IMG/VR virus record: IMGVR_UViG_3300044678_002102
Span: 1 to 38,923 of that record
Origin: a virus
Strand: one strand, 5' to 3'
DNA: 38,923 nucleotides
Shown here: positions 23,251 to 31,167 of the stretch, one piece after another
Position numbering within the stretch: position 1 is the first letter of the stretch
Layout of the letters: every line of letters begins with the position of its first letter
The notes under the pieces: generated by a model
Told to the model about the DNA's origin: nothing
Seen by the model: the letters and a program-made list of their open reading frames with translations, nothing else
Database searches by the model: none
Made by a program: the position numbers and the translations under genes

Positions 23251-24747
23251 TTATTTTAATTTTGACATTAAATCCTTCATTCTTAAGAATTGAGGATTTT
23301 CATATGTTTTTGATTCAATTAAATTAATTGCCGAACCTGTTGAAGGTGTTTTTTCGATTGTTCTTTCAATTGATTCTGTAATTTGACTAGTCTTAGTTGT
23401 AGTAAGTTCGTCTTTAATAATTCTGTATAAATTTTTTGATTCTTTAAGAGTTTCAACACCATCAAATCTTTGTAGAATATTAATTTTTTCTTGTTTTGAA
23501 GTTGAATGTTCTGTAAACAATCTAGTTGCGTACGCTAAGTTTGAATTAAAGATTGCAACTTCATCAAGTTTATTTCTAAAAATATTTAATGCTTTTCTAT
23601 ACTCTTCATTTTTTTCTCTAAGGATTAGAAGTTCAGTATTGTCAATAGATTCTTTTCTGATATGACGTGGTGCCGCTTTTGGTTTTGGAAGTCCTTCTCT
23701 ACCCCAATATTTTCCGTTTCCTAAAGTACGTGCAGCCTCTTTTGTTTCTACTTTTTTAGGCATCATCGTCATACTTTCTTTTGTTTCTTTTTTGGGTTTG
23801 ATTTTAAAGTCACCTTTAATTGGTGTTTCTTTATATACATTTACTTTTTTAGCAGAACCCATACCTACACCTTTAGTGCCTTGTTTCATATCTTCTTTGA
23901 AACCACCTTCTTGATTTGGTTTTTTAGAATATTTGAATTTAGATGCTGAACCAAAACCCATGCCTTTTGGTTTTTTTGTTGATTTTTTTGATTCCATCAT
24001 ATATTCATCTTCTTCATCTTCAAAGTCAAAACCTTCTCCGAATTCATCTTCAAACGCTGATTCAACATCATAGTCATCCATTTCAATTTCGTATAAAGTT
24101 TCTTCTTCCTCATCCATACCATAACCCATATCGTCCATTTCCATCATGTCCATTTCATCGTCCATTTCCATCATGTCCATTTCATCATCCATTTCCATCA
24201 TGTCCATTTCATCGTCCATTTCCATCATATCCATTTCATCGTCCATTTCCATCATATCATTAGAATGATACATTTCATCGAATTCATCCATACCTTCGGT
24301 AACAATCATATACTCTTTGTTTGTTTCTTGGTCTTTTAAGTTTATGTTGCCCGCAGTATCTTTGGTTACAACGATTTCATCTTCAGGGCTTAAAAGTTTG
24401 AATACTTTTAAGACTTCTGACGTTGGTTGTTTTGTGAGATCTATTGTATCAACCTCCATATCAGGTTCTGACATATCCATATTATCCTCTATGTCCATAT
24501 CGTCATCCTCTATGTCCATATCATCATCCTCTATGTCCATATCATCATCCTCTATGTCCATATCATCATCCTCCATATCATCTTCAACCTCTTCATCGTC
24601 TTGTTCTTTGAGAGATTCTTTTACCAATTCTTTGATTTCTTGTCTCATTGTTGAGGCAAGTATTCCTTTTGCATTTTCAGTTACAACATCTTCCAAATTT
24701 TTCATTTGTAAGATTGTTTCTTCAACTAATGATTTCTTTTCTGCCAT
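23251..24747 (-). CDS. 22: Prohead scaffold/core protein, gp22-like
   Basis: A 498-aa, extremely acidic protein directly upstream of the capsid gene, the position of T4 gp22. Residues about 55-90 carry four DDDMDIE heptads, and about 163-205 carry nine-residue repeats of M-D-D-E-M-D-M-M-E. Residues 240-365 are basic (KPKGMGFGSASKFKYSKKPN). The C-terminal 130 residues (RKALNIFRNKLDEVAIFNSN, LAYATRLFTEHS) match the helical core of gp22-type scaffolds, ending in QFLRMKDLMSKLK. It would be degraded by the prohead protease during maturation. T4 gp22 is about 270 aa; the extra length is the acidic and basic repeat region. Confidence 0.82.
   Translation of the reverse strand: MAEKKSLVEETILQMKNLEDVVTENAKGILASTMRQEIKELVKESLKEQDDEEVEDDMEDDDMDIEDDDMDIEDDDMDIEDDDMDIEDNMDMSEPDMEVDTIDLTKQPTSEVLKVFKLLSPEDEIVVTKDTAGNINLKDQETNKEYMIVTEGMDEFDEMYHSNDMMEMDDEMDMMEMDDEMDMMEMDDEMDMMEMDDEMDMMEMDDMGYGMDEEEETLYEIEMDDYDVESAFEDEFGEGFDFEDEEDEYMMESKKSTKKPKGMGFGSASKFKYSKKPNQEGGFKEDMKQGTKGVGMGSAKKVNVYKETPIKGDFKIKPKKETKESMTMMPKKVETKEAARTLGNGKYWGREGLPKPKAAPRHIRKESIDNTELLILREKNEEYRKALNIFRNKLDEVAIFNSNLAYATRLFTEHSTSKQEKINILQRFDGVETLKESKNLYRIIKDELTTTKTSQITESIERTIEKTPSTGSAINLIESKTYENPQFLRMKDLMSKLK
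24131..24258 (-). repeat. Coding tandem repeat, 27-nt unit
   Basis: About 4.7 copies of a 27-nt unit starting at 24131, 24158, 24185, 24212 and 24239 encode the MDDEMDMME repeats of the scaffold protein. Copies differ at single positions (tcg/tca, atg/ata). Confidence 0.85.
24484..24576 (-). repeat. Coding tandem repeat, 21-nt unit
   Basis: More than four copies of a 21-nt unit (atcctctatgtccatatcat on the plus strand) encode DDDMDIE heptads in the scaffold protein. Confidence 0.85.
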
Positions 24748-24761
24748 TTCGTTTTTTATTA

Positions 24762-24769
24762 TATAAATA
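24762..24769 (-). promoter_or_regulatory. Putative late promoter octamer TATTTATA
   Basis: ACATATTTATATAATAAAAAA lies 14 nt from the scaffold ATG at 24747. It is probably the promoter for scaffold and capsid genes together. The rest of the 24770-24850 gap is A/T-only sequence in which I see no gene. Confidence 0.55.
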
Positions 24770-24852
24770 TGTTAATTTTTCAAAAAAAATTTTTTTGTAT
24801 ATGATACAACACAAAAAAATATATTTTATATAATATAAATATGATGTTTTGA

Positions 24853-24893
24853 CAAAAAAATAAGGATAACCCATTTTTTTGGATTATCCTTAT
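24853..24893 (-). terminator. Terminator after the 71-aa gene
   Basis: On the minus strand ATAAGGATAATCC, an A7 loop, GGGTTATCCTTAT, then TTTTTTGTC. The 12-bp stem has one G-T pair and ends the protease operon 20 bp after its last stop. Confidence 0.8.
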
Positions 24894-24913
24894 CAAAATT
24901 ATTGATGAATTAT

Positions 24914-25129
24914 TTACTCTATTACTTCATCAATTTTACTTTCAACAATTGCTGTAATACGCCAATCAGTTGTGTAATGTTCATAAATCTTGGTTATTTT
25001 AGCTTCAACATCAGTTGGAGAATAACCCATAACTAATTTTTCTAGTTTAACCTTTTTTTTCTTTCCTGTTTCATCATCATTAAACTCTTCAGCAATTTTT
25101 GCTACGAAATATTTTTGTCCTTCTTCCAT
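24914..25129 (-). CDS. Small DUF4494-like protein
   Basis: A 71-aa protein with pattern KYFVAKIAEEFNDDETGKKKKV, then KLEKLVMGYSPTDVEAKITKIY and finally ITAIVESKIDEVIE. It resembles the small DUF4494 family seen in Bacteroidota genomes and their phages (expected 'xWYxxKV...E.yLv.a.s.teAEa.i'). It lies between the protease and scaffold genes, so a prohead role is possible. Family assignment is from memory of the pattern. Confidence 0.5.
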   Translation of the reverse strand: MEEGQKYFVAKIAEEFNDDETGKKKKVKLEKLVMGYSPTDVEAKITKIYEHYTTDWRITAIVESKIDEVIE

Positions 25130-25156
25130 AATTCTAGATTTTTTTTAAAATATTAA

Positions 25157-25876
25157 TTAATATCCCAAATAATCGTTTAATCTTTTCATTAAGTCAAGTG
25201 ATTTATTACCAGTTTGACCAACATTTCTTTCAACGGACATTTTTTTATCATCATCTAAATTCTCATCTAAACTCGCTCTATCTTCTTTATTTAAAAAAAG
25301 ATATGCTCCAGGTGTAGATGGAGAAGATACCAAATCAAAACAAATTAATTCAAAATCGTCTTGTACTTCATTTTGTTCACCAACTTTTTTAAGTGAACCA
25401 ACACCACGAGAAGATATACCTAGGGTAACACCTTGTCTTAGATAGTTTGCCGCCATATCACCTTTTGTTGATACAATTCCTCTCTCGTGAAAACCTGGAC
25501 TTGTTAGTAACTTTAATTTACCCATTAAAACTGGTCCTTCCCACCATACCTCAGTAATTAAATGTGAAGCCCTATCTAAGTCAATTAGAGATGATTCTGG
25601 GTGGTTTAATTCGGATAAAGATGTTCCTTTTTGAATCATCTTTTTATAATTCTCAGCTTCTCTTTTTAATATTCTCTCAGGATAAACTCTACCATTACGA
25701 TTTGGTGTATTGTATTTTTGCAAAACAGCAAAAAATTCAAATGGTTTTGAGTAATCTAAATAAGATTTTTGTTCTAATATAAATGAATTATGTTCAGTTC
25801 TTGGAGATACCCAACCATCATTCTCAATTAATATTCCTTTACCTAATTCACCTGGATTTAAAATTCTTAAGTTCAT
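25157..25876 (-). CDS. 21: Prohead protease, T4 gp21-like
   Basis: A 239-aa serine protease of the herpes/T4-type prohead protease fold. FEFFAVLQKYNTPNRNGRVY is the family N-terminal block. SELNHPESS gives the catalytic His92, and LGISSRGVGS gives the catalytic Ser (155 or 156). FDLVSSPSTPGA (Asp181) follows as in other T4-like homologues. It would cleave the capsid protein after Glu60, digest the scaffold and, if the leader hypothesis is right, trim the internal proteins encoded at 13.4-21.2 kb. T4 gp21 is about 212 aa. It has a variant octamer upstream. Confidence 0.92.
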   Translation of the reverse strand: MNLRILNPGELGKGILIENDGWVSPRTEHNSFILEQKSYLDYSKPFEFFAVLQKYNTPNRNGRVYPERILKREAENYKKMIQKGTSLSELNHPESSLIDLDRASHLITEVWWEGPVLMGKLKLLTSPGFHERGIVSTKGDMAANYLRQGVTLGISSRGVGSLKKVGEQNEVQDDFELICFDLVSSPSTPGAYLFLNKEDRASLDENLDDDKKMSVERNVGQTGNKSLDLMKRLNDYLGY

Positions 25877-25891
25877 TTTGTGATTTTTATT

Positions 25892-25899
25892 AATAAATA
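25892..25899 (-). promoter_or_regulatory. Putative late promoter octamer (variant TATTTATT)
   Basis: AAATATTTATTAATAAAAATC is followed after 15 nt by the protease ATG at 25876. It has one mismatch to TATTTATA. Confidence 0.45.
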
Positions 25900-25900
25900 T

Positions 25901-26359
25901 TTATGTTTTTATATTTATTAACTTATCACTCTTTTTAGTTAAACTAAAACTGAAATAATAATTGTTGGTAAGATTTTCTTGGATAATTTTTTTTGTTAAA
26001 TTTTTTAAAATTTCCTTAACATTGTTTGACTTAAAATCTATATCTTTTTGATTTAAGAAAAAATTAATCTCAAGATTAAGGAAAGATTTTTTATCCATTT
26101 GTAGCCCACTAGACCTTAAATCCAAATCGACTATAAAATTTTTTTCAAATAATTCAGTATTTATATTATTGTAAATGGTGTGTTTGACTTTTCTTGATAA
26201 ATTCAATGTAACACGATTCCAATTTTCAAGTTCAAGTTGAGGTTCAACCCAAGTTTGTATGTTGAGATACATTGATTTAAATTCAATTGAATCAACAGTT
26301 CCATATAAAATCTTTGCAGTTTTAAATCCTTGGATTTTTGAAGTTTTTCCTTTTTTCAT
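25901..26359 (-). CDS. Hypothetical head-module protein
   Basis: A 152-aa protein with a basic start (MKKGKTSKIQGFKTAKI) and an IEFKSMYLNIQTWVEPQLE, then ENWNRVTLNLSRKVKHTIY block followed by FIVDLDLRSSGLQMDKKSFL. The pattern looks conserved in T4-like phages of this kind but has no function I can name. The position just upstream of the protease and divergent from bS21 suggests a head-assembly role. Confidence 0.55.
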   Translation of the reverse strand: MKKGKTSKIQGFKTAKILYGTVDSIEFKSMYLNIQTWVEPQLELENWNRVTLNLSRKVKHTIYNNINTELFEKNFIVDLDLRSSGLQMDKKSFLNLEINFFLNQKDIDFKSNNVKEILKNLTKKIIQENLTNNYYFSFSLTKKSDKLINIKT

Positions 26360-26433
26360 TCATAAAATATTTCTTTGTTTATTTTTGAATAAAAAATAAG
26401 TAAAATTTGAATAAATGTCAAAAAAACCAAATT

Positions 26434-26622
26434 ATGTTAATTGTAAAAGTAGATAACAAAACCCCAATTGAAAAAGCACTTAAACTCTTTAAGAGTAAAG
26501 TAATTAAAACTAAATTAATGACTGAATTGAAACAGAGAAAAGAATTTACCAAAAACTCTATTAAACGTAGAGACGAAGTTAAAAAAGCGATTTATTCCCA
26601 AAAAACAAAAAAAGAAGATTAA
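26434..26622 (+). CDS. rpsU: Ribosomal protein bS21
   Basis: A 62-aa small, basic protein matching bS21: MLIVKVDNKTPIEKALKLF (the N-terminal strand and helix of bS21), then KLMTELKQRKEFTKNSIKRR and DEVKKAIYSQ. The KRR...KAxY(S/V/I)Q pattern, with Tyr at residue 54, is the Bacteroidota form rather than the longer proteobacterial one. The ATG at 26434 is chosen over an upstream non-ATG extension at 26407. It would replace or supplement host bS21 on the 30S subunit next to the anti-Shine-Dalgarno. There is no Shine-Dalgarno sequence before it. It is inserted on the opposite strand inside the head module, and its stop overlaps the stop of the next gene. Confidence 0.88.
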   Translation: MLIVKVDNKTPIEKALKLFKSKVIKTKLMTELKQRKEFTKNSIKRRDEVKKAIYSQKTKKED

Positions 26623-27338
26623 AGGCTTTCGTTCAGATTTTTTAATTTGAAATAAGTCAATTTATCAAACTTTTCTTCTTTTAGTTTTGATATGGTTTCA
26701 TCAATTCTTATTGATGTATCAGAATCCGATTCTAATTTATGGTTATTTAATTTTACTAATACTTCAAGTTTTGTTGATTCATAACTCTCTTTCATAATCT
26801 TTTCATCTTGAGACAAGAATCTTACTAGTTCACTCTTATCACTTTCATTTAAATTTTCAATATAAGACAAAATAGATTTATTAGCTAATTTAATCATTGA
26901 ACTAATTGGTAAATTAATTACCTCCTTAGTTTCTTCTTTTTTAATTAACGATTCCGCAATTATTTTTTTATTGATAACTTTATTTTCTAGTGTTAGGATA
27001 TTGGTTGAAAACAATTTATCAATATTTTCATATTGGTTTTCAGCCTCAATACCATTTAACCAGTAGTCCAACTTTTTATAGTCAATTGGTTTTAATTTAT
27101 TGATAGTATTTTCATATATAGTAATTGATTGATTGATGTAATCATCAACAATGTTTTTATCCATATTTCTTTTTGTAGTTAATTCATCATATAAATAAAA
27201 AAGTTTGCTAAGGTTTTTGTTCTCCAAAATATTATTTTTAAAGAATTTCATTTCCACTTTAAAATGTTCATCATTCTTGAATGATTCTGATAATACGTAA
27301 TCTATTTTTGATTTAATAATTCCAAATTTCATATTCAT
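26619..27338 (-). CDS. Hypothetical protein upstream of bS21, head module
   Basis: A 239-aa helical, Lys/Asn/Ile-rich protein without recognised motifs. It lies downstream of the portal gene, the place held by the small core proteins gp67 and gp68 in T4, but is larger and not recognisably related. Two ATGs are possible, at 27338 and 27332; the second gives a 13-nt gap from the late octamer, matching the other genes, and may be the true start. It ends in a 3-bp overlap with the bS21 stop. Confidence 0.55.
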   Translation of the reverse strand: MNMKFGIIKSKIDYVLSESFKNDEHFKVEMKFFKNNILENKNLSKLFYLYDELTTKRNMDKNIVDDYINQSITIYENTINKLKPIDYKKLDYWLNGIEAENQYENIDKLFSTNILTLENKVINKKIIAESLIKKEETKEVINLPISSMIKLANKSILSYIENLNESDKSELVRFLSQDEKIMKESYESTKLEVLVKLNNHKLESDSDTSIRIDETISKLKEEKFDKLTYFKLKNLNESL

Positions 27339-27345
27339 TTTTTAT

Positions 27346-27353
27346 TATAAATA
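27346..27353 (-). promoter_or_regulatory. Putative late promoter octamer TATTTATA
   Basis: TAATATTTATAATAAAAAATG lies directly after the portal stop codon; 7 nt to the first ATG (27338) or 13 nt to the second (27332). Confidence 0.5.
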
Positions 27354-29144
27354 TTACCCATTTAAAAGTTTATTTAAATGAACCTCCATTTCACCTAAGA
27401 AATTTTTTCCTTTTGATAAATCAATGAAAGTTTCATCATCTAATAACCCATCAGATTCCAATAATATTTTCAAATTATCTTTCTTTTCATTTTCAGGTAA
27501 TCCCATTGGAGCTCCCCCTTCAGGTGGAGGTGGTGCACCTCCATCAGGTGGTGGTGGTGTTCCGCCAGCTGATGTTGTACTACCACTTTTTTGAGTATAT
27601 AATTTATCAATATTATCAAATATACCAGTTTTAGTAATAATCGTTGCAGTATTATTTAATTCGGCCCCAACAGCTCTTTCAATACGTTGTTGTAATAAGT
27701 CATTTTTAATTTCCTCGTCAGAGAAACCTAATACATGTTTCTTTGCCCAAGTATGTGATGTTGGAGCAGTACCATCTTGTAATGCCGTAACAGATTCTTT
27801 ATATACCGTGATTTTTTCTTTCCAAACCTCAATACCCAACAAATCAGCTTGTTTTGATGGATTTGTTAACCCTAATGTAAAATTATTCAACTCATCTTCA
27901 AATCCCAACAAAAATAAATGTATAATGGCAATTTTATTTAATTCGGCAATCATTGACTTTTGAATCTTATTAATTGTTCTTGAAAAACGAATATCAATTA
28001 AAGATAAATTCTTACCATCACCAACTGGTTCTTCAAAACCTAAAAATGCTTTAGGTACACGAAGTGCGGTCAATAATTTCTTTTGGATATATTCAATATC
28101 AGCAATTTCACCTAAGTTTGTACCACCCGCTAATGTTTCAATTGGACTTGCTTGAGCAGGGTCACGAACTGGAATAAAGTAATCTTGATCCACCGCCATT
28201 TGATTAAACCTCATATCAACATTACCTGTTTGGGAATCAACAACTTGACTACGTTTAAATTTATTCGCAACACGATTTACATATGGTTCAACATCTTTAT
28301 CATCCATATTACCCACAAATACTTTGAATACTCTTCTTTCAGGTGCTCTTGATGTTCTATATATTAACATTGCATCTTCAGCCAATAACAACTGTTTCCA
28401 AATACGTCTTGCCTTCTCCAACATTGATGTACCATAAGGTAACTTTCTATCATCCCCTAATAATCTAAAGTGAGCAATTTCCCAAGAATTAAATTCCATA
28501 TCCTTGACTTTCCATTTAAATCTTAGTCCTTTGTTTTCTGAGGGTTCTTCAACATTTTGTCTTGTCGCTTGAGCGGGCATCCCCCTCTCCAAACGTTCAA
28601 TTTCAATGTTTGGTAATTGCATACAACCAACAATTCCTTTTTCTGGGTCAAGTTTCAGATAAACAAAATTATCACCATACTTACAAGTATTTCTAGTCCA
28701 CATTGGTAAATTAGTATTTATATCCAATGCGTTATTAAATAAATCAGCCAAAATACCTTTTATCCTTTTTGATTCTGAATAGATTTGTAACATAAACCCA
28801 TCTTGATTTACAGTAGTGGATTCTTCCCCATATATGTCTAAAGCTGTTGATATTTCTGGGGTAAACTCCATAGATTCATAATCATAGAAAGAAGCCAATC
28901 TAGTTGGTTCATAATATATTGCTTGAGTATAAAGATTACTTTCAATCTTTGTCCACTGATTACCTAGGTAATAAGTTTGTTGAGCTTGTAATAATTCTTT
29001 TTCGTACTCTTGTTTTGATGTTGTACGTAATAATTCTTTCTTATCAAACTTATATGTCGGATAATCTTGATTTAATAATGCGTTAGGTCCAAAGGCTTTA
29101 GACAACCTTTGCCATACTGTTAAATTCATATCATTTTGTTCCAT
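27354..29144 (-). CDS. 20: Portal protein, T4 gp20-like
   Basis: A 596-aa portal protein. Diagnostic blocks are YDYESMEFTPEISTALDIY (N-terminal wing), NTCKYGDNFVYLKLDPEKGI, WEIAHFRLLGDDRKLPYG, then TSMLEKARRIWKQLLLAEDA and MLIYRTSRAPERRVFKVFVG (stem/clip), and LGEIADIEYIQKKLLTALRV, then PKAFLGFEE (crown side). These follow the order of T4-like gp20. A Pro/Gly-rich segment (PPPPDGGAPPPPEGG) lies near the C-terminus. It forms the dodecameric DNA channel at the head vertex and docks the terminase. It has no octamer of its own and is likely co-transcribed with the 46-aa gene. Confidence 0.93.
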   Translation of the reverse strand: MEQNDMNLTVWQRLSKAFGPNALLNQDYPTYKFDKKELLRTTSKQEYEKELLQAQQTYYLGNQWTKIESNLYTQAIYYEPTRLASFYDYESMEFTPEISTALDIYGEESTTVNQDGFMLQIYSESKRIKGILADLFNNALDINTNLPMWTRNTCKYGDNFVYLKLDPEKGIVGCMQLPNIEIERLERGMPAQATRQNVEEPSENKGLRFKWKVKDMEFNSWEIAHFRLLGDDRKLPYGTSMLEKARRIWKQLLLAEDAMLIYRTSRAPERRVFKVFVGNMDDKDVEPYVNRVANKFKRSQVVDSQTGNVDMRFNQMAVDQDYFIPVRDPAQASPIETLAGGTNLGEIADIEYIQKKLLTALRVPKAFLGFEEPVGDGKNLSLIDIRFSRTINKIQKSMIAELNKIAIIHLFLLGFEDELNNFTLGLTNPSKQADLLGIEVWKEKITVYKESVTALQDGTAPTSHTWAKKHVLGFSDEEIKNDLLQQRIERAVGAELNNTATIITKTGIFDNIDKLYTQKSGSTTSAGGTPPPPDGGAPPPPEGGAPMGLPENEKKDNLKILLESDGLLDDETFIDLSKGKNFLGEMEVHLNKLLNG

Positions 29145-29181
29145 AAATCTAATTTAATTGATTAATGAGATAATTAAAGAG

Positions 29182-29322
29182 TTAATTATTCCCTTTAATT
29201 TTGGTAGTTTTGATTTCTAATTTGTCTGGTATTTGTATCTTAGAGGTTATAATACCTTGATTAGGTACTAATACTTTTGAATCTATTATTTTACCTGATT
29301 TTTTTCTGTCAACTAGTCCCAT
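29182..29322 (-). CDS. 46-aa protein between terminase and portal
   Basis: A short ORF encoding MGLVDRKKSGKIIDSKVLVP followed by NQGIITSKIQIPDKLEIKTT and KIKGNN. It has the full signature of a late gene: a TATTTATA octamer with a 13-nt gap to its ATG, and placement in a gap just before the portal gene. Basic and probably structural or an assembly factor. No family is recognised; coding status rests on promoter placement and reading frame. Confidence 0.55.
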   Translation of the reverse strand: MGLVDRKKSGKIIDSKVLVPNQGIITSKIQIPDKLEIKTTKIKGNN

Positions 29323-29335
29323 AATGTTTTTATTT

Positions 29336-29343
29336 TATAAATA
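29336..29343 (-). promoter_or_regulatory. Putative late promoter octamer TATTTATA
   Basis: ATAATATTTATAAAATAAAAA abuts the terminase stop codon (29344) and is 13 nt upstream of the 46-aa gene. It probably drives that gene and the portal. Confidence 0.55.
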
Positions 29344-31113
29344 TTATCTTCTTTGGTTTCCAAATAACCAAGAGTATTTCATATAATCATCCTTTGAAAC
29401 ATTTTGATTCCTTTGTTGTAATCTATCGTGATTAAATGGCATTACTGGATTAAAGTCCAATTGTTTTCCCATATTTTCATTGTTGGATACCGCCCAAGAT
29501 TCCAACATTGCTTTTGTCCGTTCAGTGACTTTTTCCAAACTACTAAATGATGATTCCGCAACATAAGTCGCCATTGCAATTGACATAATAAGGTCATCGT
29601 GTTGTCCTTTTTGGTGGTCGGGTCTTCCATTTACATAAATAAAGGTATTCATCTCATCAAATAACCTTGAACTATATATCTTAAATTCATGTCTCATTGC
29701 TTCCTCAAAAGAAGCAATAATTTGAACTCGTTTGTTATTGAAATTTAATCCAGGGATTTTATCCAATGCCTTGGGGTCATACTTCCATTTGTTAGCTAAA
29801 TCAACCCCATCCACATATAAATTTTTATAACCCAACTCTTGTAATTTTCTTGATGTTGAAACTCCCATACCACCAGTTATATCTATTACAATAAAACAAT
29901 TATACATATTGCCCCACTTATAACATATTTCAGCCATTGTATCTGGGGGTAACTTCCCAACATATTCTGCAACTTGTTCTCTTGTGTCAAAATCAATAAT
30001 TTGGAAAGAACTAAAGTCTTCACTATCACCTCTACTGACATCCACACCCATAACGTATTTATGTCCCATAATAGGTTCTTTCCATATCCATAGAGAATTA
30101 CCCATCATTTTATTTTGAGGTTCTTTAATCATATTTTCTTTAACTCTCTGCATTAAAAGAGAATCAAATACATTATCACCTGACCCAAGAAAATTACATT
30201 CTAATTCTTGGGAAACTTTTCTTTTATCATACTTAAGTTTCTTTACCATTCCCTCAAACCAAGATGAACAAGGTTTGTACCCTGAATTCATCATTAATTT
30301 AAGTTCCTCGTAATTTCTTTCTTCAAATGGAATATGTCCCCAACTTATAACATTACTATCACTATATTCCGTTTTATTACGAAGATAATGAACAACATCT
30401 TGCGTTTTGACTAGATATAAATCTTTTGTATATCTTGGGTCTCTAAACCAATACATTTCAGAAATCTTGAAATCATTCATTCCTCTATTTGCTTGATTAT
30501 AAATCTCATAATAAATTGGGTCATATCCATTTGGAGTTGATACTACAATAACTTTACCTCCAGTTGATAGTGAGGCCATACAAGCCGCCCAAAAGTCTGA
30601 ATCCGCGTCAATAAATGCCGCCTCGTCAAATACTAGGATTGTTGGTGTAAAACCACGTAGAGCATCCTTTGATGTCGCCACAGCTTTTACTTCACATCCA
30701 TTGTTTGTCTTGTAATGTTTTTGTGAATTTTTATCAGTTGAAAAATCAATTCCAACCCAACTAGGCCATTGACCAATAAACATTCTTATTTTATTTGCCA
30801 TCTCCATAGATGTATCTAATTTGTTGGCAATGATTAGAATCTTTTCAGGTTTTGTCTTTTTGGCAAAAGCAATTTTTAACGATACCCAAGCTGCGGTAAC
30901 GGTAGTTACTCCAGCTTGTCTGTACTTTAATGCAATGTTTTCATTGTAATTTTCATAGTCATTAAGTAATGAAATTTGGTCAGGAAATAACTCTAATGGG
31001 ACATATTTTGATACTGTATTATCATAGGTTTCCAGATATGTTCTTAACGCGTATGGGGTATCTTTCATACACTTAAGATATTCAATCATTACTTGTTCTT
31101 TTGTTAAACTCAT
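29344..31113 (-). CDS. 17: Terminase large subunit, T4 gp17-like
   Basis: A 589-aa packaging motor. The ATPase domain has a deviant Walker A KYRQAGVTT (residues 63-71, Val where T4 has the GKT lysine), Walker B ILVFDEAAF (159-167, Asp163-Glu164) and motif III VVSTPNG (190-196). The nuclease domain (after about residue 345) has GVDVSRGDSEDFSSFQIIDF, FIVIDITGGMGVSTSRKLQE and a final HDDLIMSIAMA with the conserved acidic residues. It cuts concatemeric DNA and pumps it through the portal. The sheath and tube genes that follow gp17 in T4 are missing here. Confidence 0.95.
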   Translation of the reverse strand: MSLTKEQVMIEYLKCMKDTPYALRTYLETYDNTVSKYVPLELFPDQISLLNDYENYNENIALKYRQAGVTTVTAAWVSLKIAFAKKTKPEKILIIANKLDTSMEMANKIRMFIGQWPSWVGIDFSTDKNSQKHYKTNNGCEVKAVATSKDALRGFTPTILVFDEAAFIDADSDFWAACMASLSTGGKVIVVSTPNGYDPIYYEIYNQANRGMNDFKISEMYWFRDPRYTKDLYLVKTQDVVHYLRNKTEYSDSNVISWGHIPFEERNYEELKLMMNSGYKPCSSWFEGMVKKLKYDKRKVSQELECNFLGSGDNVFDSLLMQRVKENMIKEPQNKMMGNSLWIWKEPIMGHKYVMGVDVSRGDSEDFSSFQIIDFDTREQVAEYVGKLPPDTMAEICYKWGNMYNCFIVIDITGGMGVSTSRKLQELGYKNLYVDGVDLANKWKYDPKALDKIPGLNFNNKRVQIIASFEEAMRHEFKIYSSRLFDEMNTFIYVNGRPDHQKGQHDDLIMSIAMATYVAESSFSSLEKVTERTKAMLESWAVSNNENMGKQLDFNPVMPFNHDRLQQRNQNVSKDDYMKYSWLFGNQRR

Positions 31114-31125
31114 ATAATCTTTTTA

Positions 31126-31133
31126 TATAAATA
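31126..31133 (-). promoter_or_regulatory. Putative late promoter octamer TATTTATA, fused to a terminator
   Basis: TATATTTATATAAAAAGATT lies 12 nt from the terminase ATG. The octamer begins 2 bp after the stem of the preceding terminator, so the terminator's U-tract and the promoter share sequence. Confidence 0.55.
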
Positions 31134-31135
31134 TA

Positions 31136-31167
31136 AAAACCCCCACTTATTTCTAAATGGGGGTTTT
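31136..31167 (-). terminator. Terminator between the 402-aa gene and terminase
   Basis: A perfect 10-bp stem (AAAACCCCCA / TGGGGGTTTT) with a 12-nt loop. On the minus strand it follows the 402-aa gene stop by 3 bp and is followed by TTTTTATATTTATA. It may also work on the plus strand. Confidence 0.85.

Noticed and set aside
24131-24576. Regularly spaced short repeats resembling a small CRISPR array
   Set aside because: The 27-nt and 21-nt units are contiguous without spacers and keep the reading frame of the scaffold gene, so they are coding repeats.
23943-24766. Plus-strand open frames rich in Ser, His and Pro opposite the scaffold gene
   Set aside because: They are mirror images of the acidic codon repeats on the minus strand; composition is artificial and the minus-strand protein fits gp22 position and type.
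26415-26456. A 13-codon ATG frame (MSKKPNYVNCKSR) overlapping the bS21 start, possibly a leader peptide
   Set aside because: It is out of frame with bS21, has no supporting signal, and chance is likely at this length.
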